The notes under the pieces are model-generated. The model ran no database searches. It was not told the origin of the DNA and saw only the letters and a list, made by a program, of their open reading frames with translations. Of a DNA stretch of 64,000 nt, positions 17,321-26,785 are shown piece by piece. Position 1 is the stretch's first letter. Each line of letters starts with the position of its first letter. Location of the stretch: assembly GCA_003240735.1 (NCBI GenBank), contig QFNE01000004.1, forward strand, positions 62,001-126,000, in the 5' to 3' direction. The position numbers and the translations under genes were made by a program. The stretch is from Paracoccus denitrificans (GTDB lineage: Bacteria > Pseudomonadota > Alphaproteobacteria > Rhodobacterales > Rhodobacteraceae).

Positions 17321-19702
17321 CTAGCGCAGGCAGGCGCGCCGCGCCACAGTTCCCGGCGATGTCGCTTGCCGACCGAAACCGCCAAGTCGCACCGACAGGC
17401 CAAAGTCCGTATCGGGCCGAACCGCATCGGACGAGGTAAAGCGGCGGCGGACCGACAGATCGACCGTCACACACTCGTTCTTGTAGACCATGCCCAGCAC
17501 GGCCTTCTGGGCCCGATCCTCGGAAAAGTCATAGCGCGTCTCGGCATTCGCCCACCAACCTTCGGCGACCTGCCAGCCGGTCGTGGCGGTCAGCTCGGAC
17601 ACGTCGTTGTCTCGTCCCGGTTCGGAATCAGAGTCGATCCAAAGGTATCCGGCGGACACCTGCAGATCGGGGCGCAGCCAGCCCATGCGCAGTTCGTTGC
17701 GGTTGATGGCCAGATCGTCGCCAAACAGCGCACGGTTCGACAGCGCCAATCCGTGCGACCCGGTGTAGTGCGCAGCCAGCAGCCAGTCCGAGCGGCGACC
17801 CGCGAACGGCCCGCCCAGCCCGCCATCGTCATCTGCGCGGTAGACACGGCCCGCGGTCACCCCCAACGACCAGCCTGCGGGGTCGAACCGCGTCCAGCCC
17901 ACGCCCACATTCGCGCGCAAGCCGCCTTCGCGTGCATCCCAGCCCGGTGCCCGGTTCAACGACAGAAGGTTCCCCTCGTCAAATTCCAGCAGGACGCTGT
18001 CTTCGTTCGGCACGTCGTCGTTGGCGCGGTGGTCAGGCAGGGACCAGACCAGCTGCGCCATCGGTTCCAGAATATGCGTCGCCCCACCCGACTGGGCCAT
18101 CAGCGGCCAGCGAAGCTCGACCCCCGCGGCAGGCGTGGCGCGTCCCACCGTGCGGTCGTAATTGGGATCGTCGGCGATGCGATAGACGTCGCCGTCCAGC
18201 CGAACCTGCGCCGCACCGACGACGCCGCCGGACAGGATTTGCGTGCGCTGCCAGTCCAGCGCCACCGAGGCGCGCGCGACATCCCGGCCAACCACATCGT
18301 CCGGCGATGCCCGACGATGGGCGTGCGCCGACCATTCCAGCCACCCCGTGCCGCCGATCCACGCGGGCGTGAACCGGCGCTGTGACAGCGCGTCCGCTAC
18401 CAGCGCCGGGGTGGTCGACGAATCTTCATCATCGCGCAGCGTCTGATAATTGCCGATCCGCGTCCGCAGCATCCGGTCAAGGTTGTAACGCTCCAGCGTC
18501 ACCCCGCTCCAAAGCCGGTCGGCGTCGGTCACGTCGTAATCCAGAAGATACGCCGGGTCCGAGGTCATCTGGACCTGCAGGCCCAGTTGATAATCACGCG
18601 GCAGCAGGAACCGCGCGCCGCCGAACAGATAGCCGCGCGTCTCGTCCGGGCGAATGTCGTCGCGCGTGATCGCGCCGTTCCATTCGGTCACGCCGTTGGA
18701 AAACATCTGCCGATAACGCACGCCCAGCGTCGTCGTGCGGCTGGCCGCCAGATAGGGCGTCAACGTCAGGTCCGCGCTGTCTCCCAGCGTGATGAAGTAA
18801 GGCAGCTTGACCCCGAACCCCAAGCCGGTGGTCGTCCGGATCTCGGGCCGCAGGAAGCCGGTCATGCGGTCCACGTTGGGGCCGGGCGCGGTCAGCGCAG
18901 GCAGCGTGGCAATCGGCAGACCGAAGGCGCGGAACTGGGGCTGATCAAAGGACAGTTTCCCGGTTTCGCTGTCATGGGTGATCTTGCGGGCGCGAATTTC
19001 CCACAGCGGCGTCGGATTTTCGGCGCAGACCTGACAAGACGACGCGACGACGTGGGTCAGTGTCGTCATCCGACCACCACCCGTACGCTGCAATTCGTTC
19101 GCGGCAAGCTGCATCTCTCGGGCCAGAACCAGACGCGCGCCCCTGACGACCCCGTCGGTCAGGTCTTCATCCAGGTCGGCCTGATCGGCGATGATCACGG
19201 TTTCATCAGGGGTGCCGGCGCTGGCGGGGCGCGTCAGGTGGATCGGCCCCTGGATCTGCAACCGGCCGCTGTTGCCGTCATAAACGACGCTGGACGCGAG
19301 CAGCCTTGCACCCTGAAACCAGATGACGACGCCGCCACTCGCCGTCAGGACATTGTTGCCAGTCAGATCGACATTGTCGGCCAGAAGCGTCGCGGCACCC
19401 GTGGCGTCCGCGGCGGGCACGGGGCTGGGTGCACGGTTCGCCACGGTCGGGGCTGCCTGGTGCGGCCTTGGCATCGGCGGCGGGGCACTGACGCTGGATT
19501 GCAGCGTGCCGTCGGCCAACTGGCCCTGGCCGACCGTATCTTCGTTCGGGGCAAGGGCCGGGCCGGCAGCCGACAGCCGTTGCATCCACTGCAGATAGTC
19601 TTCCTGGCTGAATTCCTGCGCTATCGACGGAATCGCAGACAGCGCAAACAATGCCGCCGCGGCAGCAAATGTCGGAAAACGAAGGGTGGGGCGCGTCCTC
19701 AT
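17321..19702 (-). CDS. lptD: LPS-assembly protein LptD
   Basis: Protein of 793 residues: signal peptide, Pro/Ala-rich linker (about 60-100), a jellyroll OstA-type domain (about 110-230), then the large LptD outer-membrane barrel. Two cysteines at CQVC and two near the end (NECV and the final ACLR) match the paired cysteines that form interdomain disulfides in LptD. It inserts LPS into the outer leaflet with LptE. Its ATG overlaps the lptG stop, and lptF-lptG supply the inner-membrane permease. Confidence 0.95.
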   Translation of the reverse strand: MRTRPTLRFPTFAAAAALFALSAIPSIAQEFSQEDYLQWMQRLSAAGPALAPNEDTVGQGQLADGTLQSSVSAPPPMPRPHQAAPTVANRAPSPVPAADATGAATLLADNVDLTGNNVLTASGGVVIWFQGARLLASSVVYDGNSGRLQIQGPIHLTRPASAGTPDETVIIADQADLDEDLTDGVVRGARLVLAREMQLAANELQRTGGGRMTTLTHVVASSCQVCAENPTPLWEIRARKITHDSETGKLSFDQPQFRAFGLPIATLPALTAPGPNVDRMTGFLRPEIRTTTGLGFGVKLPYFITLGDSADLTLTPYLAASRTTTLGVRYRQMFSNGVTEWNGAITRDDIRPDETRGYLFGGARFLLPRDYQLGLQVQMTSDPAYLLDYDVTDADRLWSGVTLERYNLDRMLRTRIGNYQTLRDDEDSSTTPALVADALSQRRFTPAWIGGTGWLEWSAHAHRRASPDDVVGRDVARASVALDWQRTQILSGGVVGAAQVRLDGDVYRIADDPNYDRTVGRATPAAGVELRWPLMAQSGGATHILEPMAQLVWSLPDHRANDDVPNEDSVLLEFDEGNLLSLNRAPGWDAREGGLRANVGVGWTRFDPAGWSLGVTAGRVYRADDDGGLGGPFAGRRSDWLLAAHYTGSHGLALSNRALFGDDLAINRNELRMGWLRPDLQVSAGYLWIDSDSEPGRDNDVSELTATTGWQVAEGWWANAETRYDFSEDRAQKAVLGMVYKNECVTVDLSVRRRFTSSDAVRPDTDFGLSVRLGGFGRQATSPGTVARRACLR

Positions 19703-20814
19703 CCGTCCTCGATCTTCAGAAGCATCGCCAACGCAAGCAGCGCGGCAACCAGCGGTGGCGCAAAGGCTGCAAGCGAGGGGGCGACATCAGCGGTTTCGCC
19801 CATCACCTGCGCCAGATTGCGCAGAAAGAACAGTCCCAACCCGCAGGCGAAGGCCGCAAGAACCAGAATGCCGACACGACGGCCACGCATGGGCCGCATC
19901 GTGAACGCCGCCGCGATCATGACCATGGCGGCCATCAGCAGGGGGCGGGCCAGTTCCATGGCGAACCAGACCTGATGGCGCATGGCTGTAAAGCCCGCAC
20001 GTTTCAACCCGTCGATGAAGGCGGGCAGTTGCCAGATCGGTATCGCGTCGGGCGAGCCAAAGCCGTCACGGATCCGTTCTGCGGTCAGATCTGTCGGCAG
20101 CCGCGCGCCGGGCAGGCTGCCAGCGGCGGCCTCGGGGTTGGGGTCGTCCAGCGGCCATGATTTGACGCCGGTCAGGAGCCACGCGCCTTTTTCCAGCCGT
20201 GCGGATTGCGCCTCGACGCGGGTGGACGGCCCGTGTCCGGGCGTAAAGACCAGAAACGTCGCGTTATACAGTGTTGTGGCATCGGGGCTGGCCCCGGCTG
20301 CCCGAATGACGACCTGTCCCCCCTGCGCCTGACCCGAGACCGGCGGGAGCCCCTGGCGCAGCCAGACCGCCCCACCGCCCAGTGTGATCGTCTGCCCGCC
20401 GTCGGAATTCAGCAGAGCGCTCGATTCGCTGTAGGCGCGCTGGGTTGCCGCCACCAAGGGGTTCAGAAAAGCCACCGACAGCACACCGATCAGCGCGGCG
20501 GTGACCGTGGGCGCCATGACCGCACGCAACCCGGACCGGCCCGCGGCCCTTATCGCCACCAGTTCGGACGTCCGCGACAGGTTCAGGAACAACGCAATTC
20601 CCGCCAGCAACGCCATCAGAGGAAGGATCGCGTAAAAGCTGCCGGCGATGTTCAGCGCCGCCATGCGCGCAGTCCACGCCAGCCCGGGGTCCTGTCCGGC
20701 ATAACGTCGGATCTGTTCGATCAGATCGATCAGGAACAGGATCGCCAGAAACGAGAACGCAACCAGCAAAAAGCTGCGCAGATACCGCCGCGCCAGATAG
20801 ACCTGCAGGATCAT
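19699..20814 (-). CDS. lptG: LPS export ABC transporter permease LptG
   Basis: Protein of 371 residues with the YjgP/YjgQ architecture: three N-terminal helices, a periplasmic beta-jellyroll (about 130-260) and three C-terminal helices. It starts MILQVYLARRYLRSFLLVA, and LMALLAGIALFLNLSRTSEL is the coupling region (listed here as its two halves' context). It works with LptF and the ATPase LptB (not in this window) to extract LPS from the inner membrane. It overlaps both lptF and lptD by 4 bp. Confidence 0.94.
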   Translation of the reverse strand: MILQVYLARRYLRSFLLVAFSFLAILFLIDLIEQIRRYAGQDPGLAWTARMAALNIAGSFYAILPLMALLAGIALFLNLSRTSELVAIRAAGRSGLRAVMAPTVTAALIGVLSVAFLNPLVAATQRAYSESSALLNSDGGQTITLGGGAVWLRQGLPPVSGQAQGGQVVIRAAGASPDATTLYNATFLVFTPGHGPSTRVEAQSARLEKGAWLLTGVKSWPLDDPNPEAAAGSLPGARLPTDLTAERIRDGFGSPDAIPIWQLPAFIDGLKRAGFTAMRHQVWFAMELARPLLMAAMVMIAAAFTMRPMRGRRVGILVLAAFACGLGLFFLRNLAQVMGETADVAPSLAAFAPPLVAALLALAMLLKIEDG

Positions 20815-21950
20815 GCGACGCCCACCGGATCACCTGATGCGGGCCTGCGTCTGGACCGGCCCGCAGTATACAGCGCTGCCATGACTATGGCGGCGCCTGC
20901 CAGCGCAGGGACATAAAGCAACGGCCAATCCTGTGGGTTCGACGCCGTCCGGCTGGCAGCAGCCGTCGTCAGGAACTGAACGAAGATCAGCGCAACGATG
21001 GCCCCGATCACCTGTCGCCAGACGCCGAACCGGGAAAACCCGCCCAGCAGCAGCATCGCAAACCCCAGCATCGCCGCTACGGGGGACAGCAGGGGCTGGG
21101 CCAACCGCTCGTGCCCCTCGGCGCGCGCGGTGGCAGCGGTGGCACCCGTTGCCTGCAGCATCGCCTCGTCGGGGTTGAGAAGTCGCCACGTCGAGTATTC
21201 CCGAAGGTCGCGCCCCGTGCGGTCGTCGTGCGAAATCATCGCACCAATGTCGTAGGTCAGGTCCTGAAACCGTGTGACCGACAGGCGCGGCGCGCCGCCG
21301 TCGTCGCGGCGCAGGTTCTGGATCATGCCGTTCTGCATCACCAGCTTGGGTCCGGTATCGGCGCGCATGACCAGGGCCTGTTCGGCCGTATAGATCACCT
21401 GATCGGCCGGGTTGCGCGCGTCTTCCAGAAACAGGTCCAGCAGACGCCCGTCGCTGGCGATGCTGCGGATATAGAGCGTCACCCCGTCAGTCGGGAACTG
21501 GAACGTGCCGGCGCGCAGAAAGCGCGCGGTGATGTTTTCGGCGACCTCGGACTGGCGCTCGGCCATGCGGGTGCGGGCCATGGGCACAAGGCTGTGGACC
21601 AGAACCGCCACCATCAAACCAACAAGAATGCCGAACACCAGCGGCGGCCGCGCCATCCGCCACGGCGACAGTCCCGCCGCCTGCATCGACACCAGCTCGG
21701 ATTCGGATGCCAGACGGTTGGTCCCGTAGGCCGTCGCCGCGAATGCCGCGACCGGTAGCACGACCGAGATCACCAATGGCAGCGTCAGCGCGGTGAACTC
21801 CAGCACCACCAGCGCGGTCTGGCCGTCATGGATCAACTGCTCGAACAACGATACCGCGCGGTTGAGCCAGTAGATCGACACCAGAACCAGCGCAAAGAAC
21901 CCGAACAGCGTCAGGAACTGGGTCAGAATGTATCTGTCGATCCGCAGCAT
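20811..21950 (-). CDS. lptF: LPS export ABC transporter permease LptF
   Basis: Protein of 379 residues, YjgP/YjgQ family. It begins MLRIDRYILTQFLTLFGFF with the usual long first helix; ATAYGTNRLASESELVSMQA is the conserved cytoplasmic coupling segment; three helices close the protein. It is the first gene of the lptF-lptG-lptD-surA-pdxA-rsmA run and is divergent from pepA, with a 228-bp shared upstream region. Confidence 0.94.
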   Translation of the reverse strand: MLRIDRYILTQFLTLFGFFALVLVSIYWLNRAVSLFEQLIHDGQTALVVLEFTALTLPLVISVVLPVAAFAATAYGTNRLASESELVSMQAAGLSPWRMARPPLVFGILVGLMVAVLVHSLVPMARTRMAERQSEVAENITARFLRAGTFQFPTDGVTLYIRSIASDGRLLDLFLEDARNPADQVIYTAEQALVMRADTGPKLVMQNGMIQNLRRDDGGAPRLSVTRFQDLTYDIGAMISHDDRTGRDLREYSTWRLLNPDEAMLQATGATAATARAEGHERLAQPLLSPVAAMLGFAMLLLGGFSRFGVWRQVIGAIVALIFVQFLTTAAASRTASNPQDWPLLYVPALAGAAIVMAALYTAGRSRRRPASGDPVGVA

Positions 21951-22178
21951 GTCCCGCCCTGTCGCGCGCCATGGTCGCGCGCCGCTCGCCCGTTTGGTCC
22001 TTCGGACCTTTCCGCCTGATTAGCCCGCGATCCGCCACGGGGGAAGCCCGCCCGTGACCATTCCCCCTGCGTCCGCCGGTCGCTGTGGCCACGCACCCAG
22101 CAACGGTTGTCCCCCCCCGCTGGCAAAGCGTCGATCCCGGGTCTAGGGTCGCGCAAAGATACGTCGAGAGGATTACCC

Positions 22179-23789
22179 ATGAGCCAACCCGTCGAAATCC
22201 GCTTTTCGGCCGACGCCCCCGACCTGACGACCGTGCCGGGCCGCATCGCGATTCTGGTCGATGAAAATGGCCGCGTTCCGGGCGGTCTGCCGTCGACCGT
22301 CCGCAGCATCATCCGCCGCGCAATCGACTCGGATCAGTGGGGCAAGGTTGCGCCGGGTGGGGCGATGGATCTGGCGTTTCCGGCGCGGCTGACCGCTGAC
22401 GCGCTGCAACTGGTGTCGCTGCCTGTGCGCGCCGATGTGATCACCGCCCGCAAGGCCGGTGCCGCGATCGGGCGGGCGATGGGCAAGGGGACCGTCACGG
22501 TCCTGACCGGGCGCCATGCCAAGACAGCCGAGGTTGCGCTGGGGCTTGCGCTGCGCGGCTATGACTTCGGGGCCTACAAATCGAAGGGCGGTGCCGATGC
22601 CGGGGCGGATGACGCGATTGAGCCGGCACGCGCGCCCCAGTCGGTCAGCGCGACGGGCGCGGCCCCCGATGCGGTTCTGATCGACGCCTCGACGCCCTCG
22701 CAAGCCGATACGCACGCCAATGGCGGTGCCGAATCCACGCCGCAGCCCGACCGCGCCACCGTCACCGTCATCTGCGCCGACCCCGAAGCCGTGGCCCGTG
22801 CCGCCCGCCCGGGTGCCGCCGTGGCCGAAGGCGTGTTCTTTACCCGCGATCTGGTAAACGAACCCGCCAACGTGCTGACCACGACAGATTTTGCCGACCG
22901 CCTGTCCGCGATGTCAGCCCTTGGACTGGACGTCGAAGTCATCGACGAAGATGAGCTGTCGCGTCTGGGGATGCGCGCGTTGCTGGCCGTGGGGCAGGGC
23001 AGCGAATCGCCCTCCAAGGTGGTGATCATGCGCTGGAACGGCGGCGGGGACGAACCGCCGCTGGCGCTGGTCGGCAAGGGTGTCGTCTTCGACACCGGCG
23101 GGATTTCGATCAAGCCGGCCGCCGGGATGGAAGAAATGACGATGGACATGGGCGGCGCTGGTGTCGTTGCGGGCGTCATGCGCACGTTGGCGCTGCGCGG
23201 CGCCAAGGCCAACGTCGTGGGTCTGGTCGGGCTGGTCGAGAACATGCCCGACGGCAAGGCGCAGCGTCCGGGCGACATCGTGCGCTCGATGAAGGGCGAA
23301 ACGATCGAGGTCATCAACACCGATGCCGAAGGCCGGCTCGTGCTCGCGGACGTGCTGTGGCTGGCGCAGGAACGCTATAACCCCAGCGCGATCATCGATC
23401 TGGCGACCCTGACGGGCGCCGTCATCATCGCGCTTGGCCATGAAAACGCCGGTGTCTTTTCCAACAACGACGCCTTCGCGCAAAAGCTGCTGGGTGCCGC
23501 CGGCGCCGAAGGCGAAGGCGCCTGGCGTTTGCCGCTGGCCCCCGCCTATGACGACCTGATCAAGGCGCAGTTCGCCGACATCAAGAACACCGGCGGTCGT
23601 CCGGCCGGGTCGATCACCGCGGCGCAATTCCTGCAGCATTTCGTCAAGCCGGACGTACCGTGGGCGCATATCGACATCGCGGGTGTCGCGCTGCCGCCGG
23701 GCGGCACGGCGCTGGCGCCCAAGGGCGCGTCGGGCTGGGGCGTCATGACGCTAGACCGACTGGTTCGCGACCACTTTGAGACGAAGTGA
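22179..23789 (+). CDS. pepA: Leucyl aminopeptidase (M17) with an insertion between domains
   Basis: Protein of 536 residues, longer than E. coli PepA (503). The C-terminal catalytic domain has VGKGVVFDTGGISIKPA (metal-binding and catalytic Lys) and the M17 signature NTDAEGRL; it is a hexameric two-metal exopeptidase. The N-terminal domain is interrupted at about residues 138-192 by an Ala/Asp/Ser/Pro-rich low-complexity stretch absent from well-known PepA proteins. GAGAGGAT precedes the ATG at 22179. The stop is 9 bp before holC. Confidence 0.95.
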   Translation: MSQPVEIRFSADAPDLTTVPGRIAILVDENGRVPGGLPSTVRSIIRRAIDSDQWGKVAPGGAMDLAFPARLTADALQLVSLPVRADVITARKAGAAIGRAMGKGTVTVLTGRHAKTAEVALGLALRGYDFGAYKSKGGADAGADDAIEPARAPQSVSATGAAPDAVLIDASTPSQADTHANGGAESTPQPDRATVTVICADPEAVARAARPGAAVAEGVFFTRDLVNEPANVLTTTDFADRLSAMSALGLDVEVIDEDELSRLGMRALLAVGQGSESPSKVVIMRWNGGGDEPPLALVGKGVVFDTGGISIKPAAGMEEMTMDMGGAGVVAGVMRTLALRGAKANVVGLVGLVENMPDGKAQRPGDIVRSMKGETIEVINTDAEGRLVLADVLWLAQERYNPSAIIDLATLTGAVIIALGHENAGVFSNNDAFAQKLLGAAGAEGEGAWRLPLAPAYDDLIKAQFADIKNTGGRPAGSITAAQFLQHFVKPDVPWAHIDIAGVALPPGGTALAPKGASGWGVMTLDRLVRDHFETK

Positions 23790-23798
23790 TCCAGCCCC

Positions 23799-24248
23799 AT
23801 GGGCTCGGCGATGTTCTATCACCTCACGCGGTCACCAGTGGAAACGCTGGTGCCGCAACTGATCGCGCGCGCCCAGTCCGCCGGCTGGCGGATCGAACTG
23901 CGCGGCACCACGCCCGACCGCATGTCCCGTCTGGATGAGGTGCTGTGGCAGGGGGACGGCTTCCTGCCCCACGGGCTGGCTGGCGGTCCGCACGATGCGA
24001 TGCAGCCGATTCTGCTGACTGTGGCGGGGCAGGACGCGCCGAACGCCGCCACTTGTCTGATGGCGGTCGACGGGGCGGATGTGTCGGTGGCCGAGGCCAC
24101 GTCGAACGACCGCACGCTGATCCTGTTTGACGGAAACGACGCGGCGGCGCTGGAACGCGCGCGCGGTCAGTGGCGTGAACTGGCCGCCGGGAACGTCACG
24201 GCTGAATACTGGTCCGAGGCTGACGGCCGCTGGGAACGCAAACGCTGA
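23799..24248 (+). CDS. holC: DNA polymerase III chi subunit
   Basis: Protein of 149 residues, the usual chi size, with the N-terminal FYHLTRSPVETLVPQL block and LWQGDGFLPHG motif. Chi links the clamp loader to single-strand binding protein. The ATG at 23799 is chosen because relatives begin with about five residues before FYHLTR; an internal ATG at 23811 is the alternative. The pepA-holC order is conserved in many proteobacteria. Confidence 0.93.
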   Translation: MGSAMFYHLTRSPVETLVPQLIARAQSAGWRIELRGTTPDRMSRLDEVLWQGDGFLPHGLAGGPHDAMQPILLTVAGQDAPNAATCLMAVDGADVSVAEATSNDRTLILFDGNDAAALERARGQWRELAAGNVTAEYWSEADGRWERKR

Positions 24249-24824
24249 TCAGCGTTCCAGAACCAGCGTTTCACCCTGAAAGCCCACATGTGCAAAACGA
24301 CGCAGGTAATCCATTCCCATCAGCGACGTATTCAGATCGCCGCGGATGACCGTCGCGGGCACGTTGTCGTCCCGTATGTCGCCGATCTCAACTGAATCGA
24401 GCGTCACGGTCGAAATCTGCACCCGCCCATTCGCTGTCTGCGCCCAGCCCGCAAACGGCAGCGTTTCAGGGCTGATGCCGATCCGCTTGGCGTCGCGCTC
24501 CGACAGCGCCAGCGACGATGCGCCGGTGTCGACCACGAACTCGACCGGGGTTCCGTTCAGCTCTGCCCGCAGGTTGAAATGCCCGTTCGCGCTCAGCGGC
24601 ACTTCGATCCGGCCGGGGCTGACGACTTTTTGCGTGGGCATGACTTGGTCGCGGATGCCGGGCCAAAGGCCCACAGCGGCGATCACGGCCACGAAAATCA
24701 GCCCCCACGCCAACACGTCGCGCGACGTCTGTCCGGGTTTTTTTCGAAATTCCACAACCAGATACCCGCCGACGGCAATCAGCAACAGCACCAGATAGGC
24801 CAGTCGGCCATAGTCCTCGGTCAT
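24249..24824 (-). CDS. Membrane-anchored retropepsin-like aspartic protease (TIGR02281 type)
   Basis: Protein of 191 residues. Two hydrophobic helices (about 8-25 and 38-55) are followed by a single-lobe aspartic protease domain with catalytic motif VVDTGASSLALS, so two copies are needed for an active dimer. It ends MGMDYLRRFAHVGFQGETLVLER. The ATG at 24824 is preferred over a TTG at 24830. It is convergent with holC and divergent from tatA. The substrate is unknown. Confidence 0.88.
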   Translation of the reverse strand: MTEDYGRLAYLVLLLIAVGGYLVVEFRKKPGQTSRDVLAWGLIFVAVIAAVGLWPGIRDQVMPTQKVVSPGRIEVPLSANGHFNLRAELNGTPVEFVVDTGASSLALSERDAKRIGISPETLPFAGWAQTANGRVQISTVTLDSVEIGDIRDDNVPATVIRGDLNTSLMGMDYLRRFAHVGFQGETLVLER

Positions 24825-24952
24825 GGGCAAACCTGTGGGCCGGGGCAGCCGCTCACTGTAATTTGGGGTTTCTTGTCATCGGTCATGTCCTTATATGGAT
24901 GCCCTGACGCACGCGTCGCAAGGGCCGCGCCGGCCCGATGGGAGATTTTGAG

Positions 24953-25303
24953 ATGCATACGCCTTCACCCATGGCTCTGCTGCTGATCGCAATCGTCGTG
25001 CTGGTCCTGTTCGGACGCGGCAAGGTGTCGTCGCTGATGGGCGAAGTCGGCAAGGGCATCACGGCCTTTAAAAAGGGCGTGCAGGACGGCAGCAACGAAA
25101 CCACGACCACAACCGTCACGGAAACCGAGGTTGAACCCGCGACCCGTGCGCGCGTGGTGACCGACCGTTCCGCCGACGAACTGGAAGCCGCTGCCGCCCG
25201 TGCCAAGGTCGAAGCTGACCGCATGCAGGCCGAAGCCGCCGCCGCCCGTGCGCGCGCCGATAAGGCCCTGCGCGACGTGACGCCAACCGATACGCGCCCC
25301 TGA
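24953..25303 (+). CDS. tatA: Sec-independent translocase subunit TatA
   Basis: Protein of 116 residues: one N-terminal membrane helix (about 4-21, MALLLIAIVVLVLFGRG) followed by the amphipathic helix VSSLMGEVGKGITAFKKGV, the TatA hallmark, then an Ala/Glu/Arg-rich coiled-coil-like tail. It forms the Tat pore for folded proteins. GGAG at 24941 positions the start at 24953 rather than at 24938. First gene of tatABC. Confidence 0.95.
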   Translation: MHTPSPMALLLIAIVVLVLFGRGKVSSLMGEVGKGITAFKKGVQDGSNETTTTTVTETEVEPATRARVVTDRSADELEAAAARAKVEADRMQAEAAAARARADKALRDVTPTDTRP

Positions 25304-25317
25304 TCGGCTGACAGGCC

Positions 25318-25905
25318 ATGTTTCCTGACGTCGGCTGGACGGAACTTCTGCTGATCGGCATCGTCGCGTTGGTGGTGATCGGCCCCAAGGACCTGCCCGC
25401 CATGTTCCACGCGCTGGGACGGATCACGTCCAAGGCCCGCGGCATGGCCCGGGAATTTTCGTCCGCCATGGAAGATGCCGCCAAGACCAGCGGCATGGGC
25501 GACGTGCAAAAGACCCTGCGCGATGCGTCCGACATCATGTCGAAACCGCGTAACGCCGGGATCGATGCCCTGACCCGCGCCGCAGACCGGTTTGAAAAGT
25601 GGGACCCCAAGGTTCCCACGCGGTCATCGCAGCTGAAGGCCGATCCTTCGGCGCCGCCGGATGTGGCCGACTTGTCCGACGATGCCCCCCGTGCGGACGT
25701 AACCAGCACGACCGCCGCCCAAGCAAGTGCGGCACCCGCCGGTCCCAAACTTGCCAGCGCAGCATCAGCGGCCGCTGCGCCAACTCTCGCCGCCGGGGCG
25801 CAGCCCGATGTCGCGTCGTCGGATGACCTGGATTTTACTGTCGAGCTGCCCGAACCCACCGCGCAGCGGCGGCTTCATGCGGTGCGCCGCTCTGACCGGA
25901 CCTGA
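25318..25905 (+). CDS. tatB: Sec-independent translocase subunit TatB
   Basis: Protein of 195 residues. It begins MFPDVGWTELLLIGIVALVV followed by IGPKDLPAMFHALGR, the TatB signature (Glu in the helix, GPKDLP hinge), then an amphipathic helix and a long Ala/Pro-rich tail. TatB binds twin-arginine signal peptides with TatC. Fourteen base pairs separate it from tatA and 16 from tatC. Confidence 0.95.
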   Translation: MFPDVGWTELLLIGIVALVVIGPKDLPAMFHALGRITSKARGMAREFSSAMEDAAKTSGMGDVQKTLRDASDIMSKPRNAGIDALTRAADRFEKWDPKVPTRSSQLKADPSAPPDVADLSDDAPRADVTSTTAAQASAAPAGPKLASAASAAAAPTLAAGAQPDVASSDDLDFTVELPEPTAQRRLHAVRRSDRT

Positions 25906-25921
25906 AGGACGCTGAACCACC

Positions 25922-26785
25922 TTGGCGCGCACAGAAAACACTGACGATCTGGAAGGCACATCCGCCCCGCTGATTGAGCATCTGGCCGAGCTGCGCACGC
26001 GCATCATCTGGTCGCTGGTGGCCTTCGTGTCAGGTGTCCTGATCTGCTGGTTCGTCTGGAAACCCGTGTTCAACTTCCTGACCCACCCGATCTGCGGCGC
26101 GCTGGCCAAGCGGGGGCAGGAATGCGGGCTGATCATGCTGAAGGTGCAGGAAGGTTTCTTCCTGGCCATGCAGATCGCGATGTTCGGGGGCTTCATCCTG
26201 GCCTTCCCGATCATCGCCTATCAGCTGTGGCGGTTCGTGGCGCCGGGGCTCTACCGCTCGGAAAAGCAGGCATTCGCCCCGTTCCTCATCGCATCGCCGG
26301 TCATGTTCATCCTGGGCGCGGCGTTTGCGTATTTCGTGATCCTGCCGTGGGCCTTCGACTTCTTTCTTGGGTTCCAAAGCGGGCCGCTGCAACTGCCCGA
26401 CGATCCCACCGTGCCGGTGACAGCCAATGACCAGATGGCCGGGATCGTGTTTCAGGGCTCGATCAGCGAATACCTGTCGCTGACCACCAAGTTCATTCTG
26501 GCGTTCGGCCTGTCGTTCCAGCTGCCCGTCGCGCTGACGCTGATGGGCAAGGCCGGGCTGGTGTCATCGGCGGGGCTTGCATCGGTGCGCCGCTACGCCG
26601 TCGTGCTGATCCTGATCCTTGCCGCGATGGTCACCCCTCCGGACGTCATTTCGCAGATCGTCCTCTTTACGGTCATCTATTCGCTTTACGAGGTCGCGAT
26701 CTATCTGGTCCGCCGCATCGAGCGGAAGCGAGAGGCAGAGCTGCGCGCCCAGGGCCTGTGGGTGGAAGATGACGACCCTGCCTGA
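25922..26785 (+). CDS. tatC: Sec-independent translocase subunit TatC
   Basis: Protein of 287 residues with six membrane helices. The N-terminal motif APLIEHLAELRTRI and the segment around AFPIIAYQLWRFVAPGLYRSEK (read in two parts) are TatC signatures. It recognises twin-arginine signal peptides. The likely start is TTG at 25922 with GAAGGA about 10 bp upstream; no ATG is available. The last 17 bp overlap the downstream ATPase gene. Confidence 0.95.
   Translation: MARTENTDDLEGTSAPLIEHLAELRTRIIWSLVAFVSGVLICWFVWKPVFNFLTHPICGALAKRGQECGLIMLKVQEGFFLAMQIAMFGGFILAFPIIAYQLWRFVAPGLYRSEKQAFAPFLIASPVMFILGAAFAYFVILPWAFDFFLGFQSGPLQLPDDPTVPVTANDQMAGIVFQGSISEYLSLTTKFILAFGLSFQLPVALTLMGKAGLVSSAGLASVRRYAVVLILILAAMVTPPDVISQIVLFTVIYSLYEVAIYLVRRIERKREAELRAQGLWVEDDDPA

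Noticed and set aside
18587..19975. 462-residue plus-strand frame
   Set aside because: Antisense to lptD and lptG; no family features.
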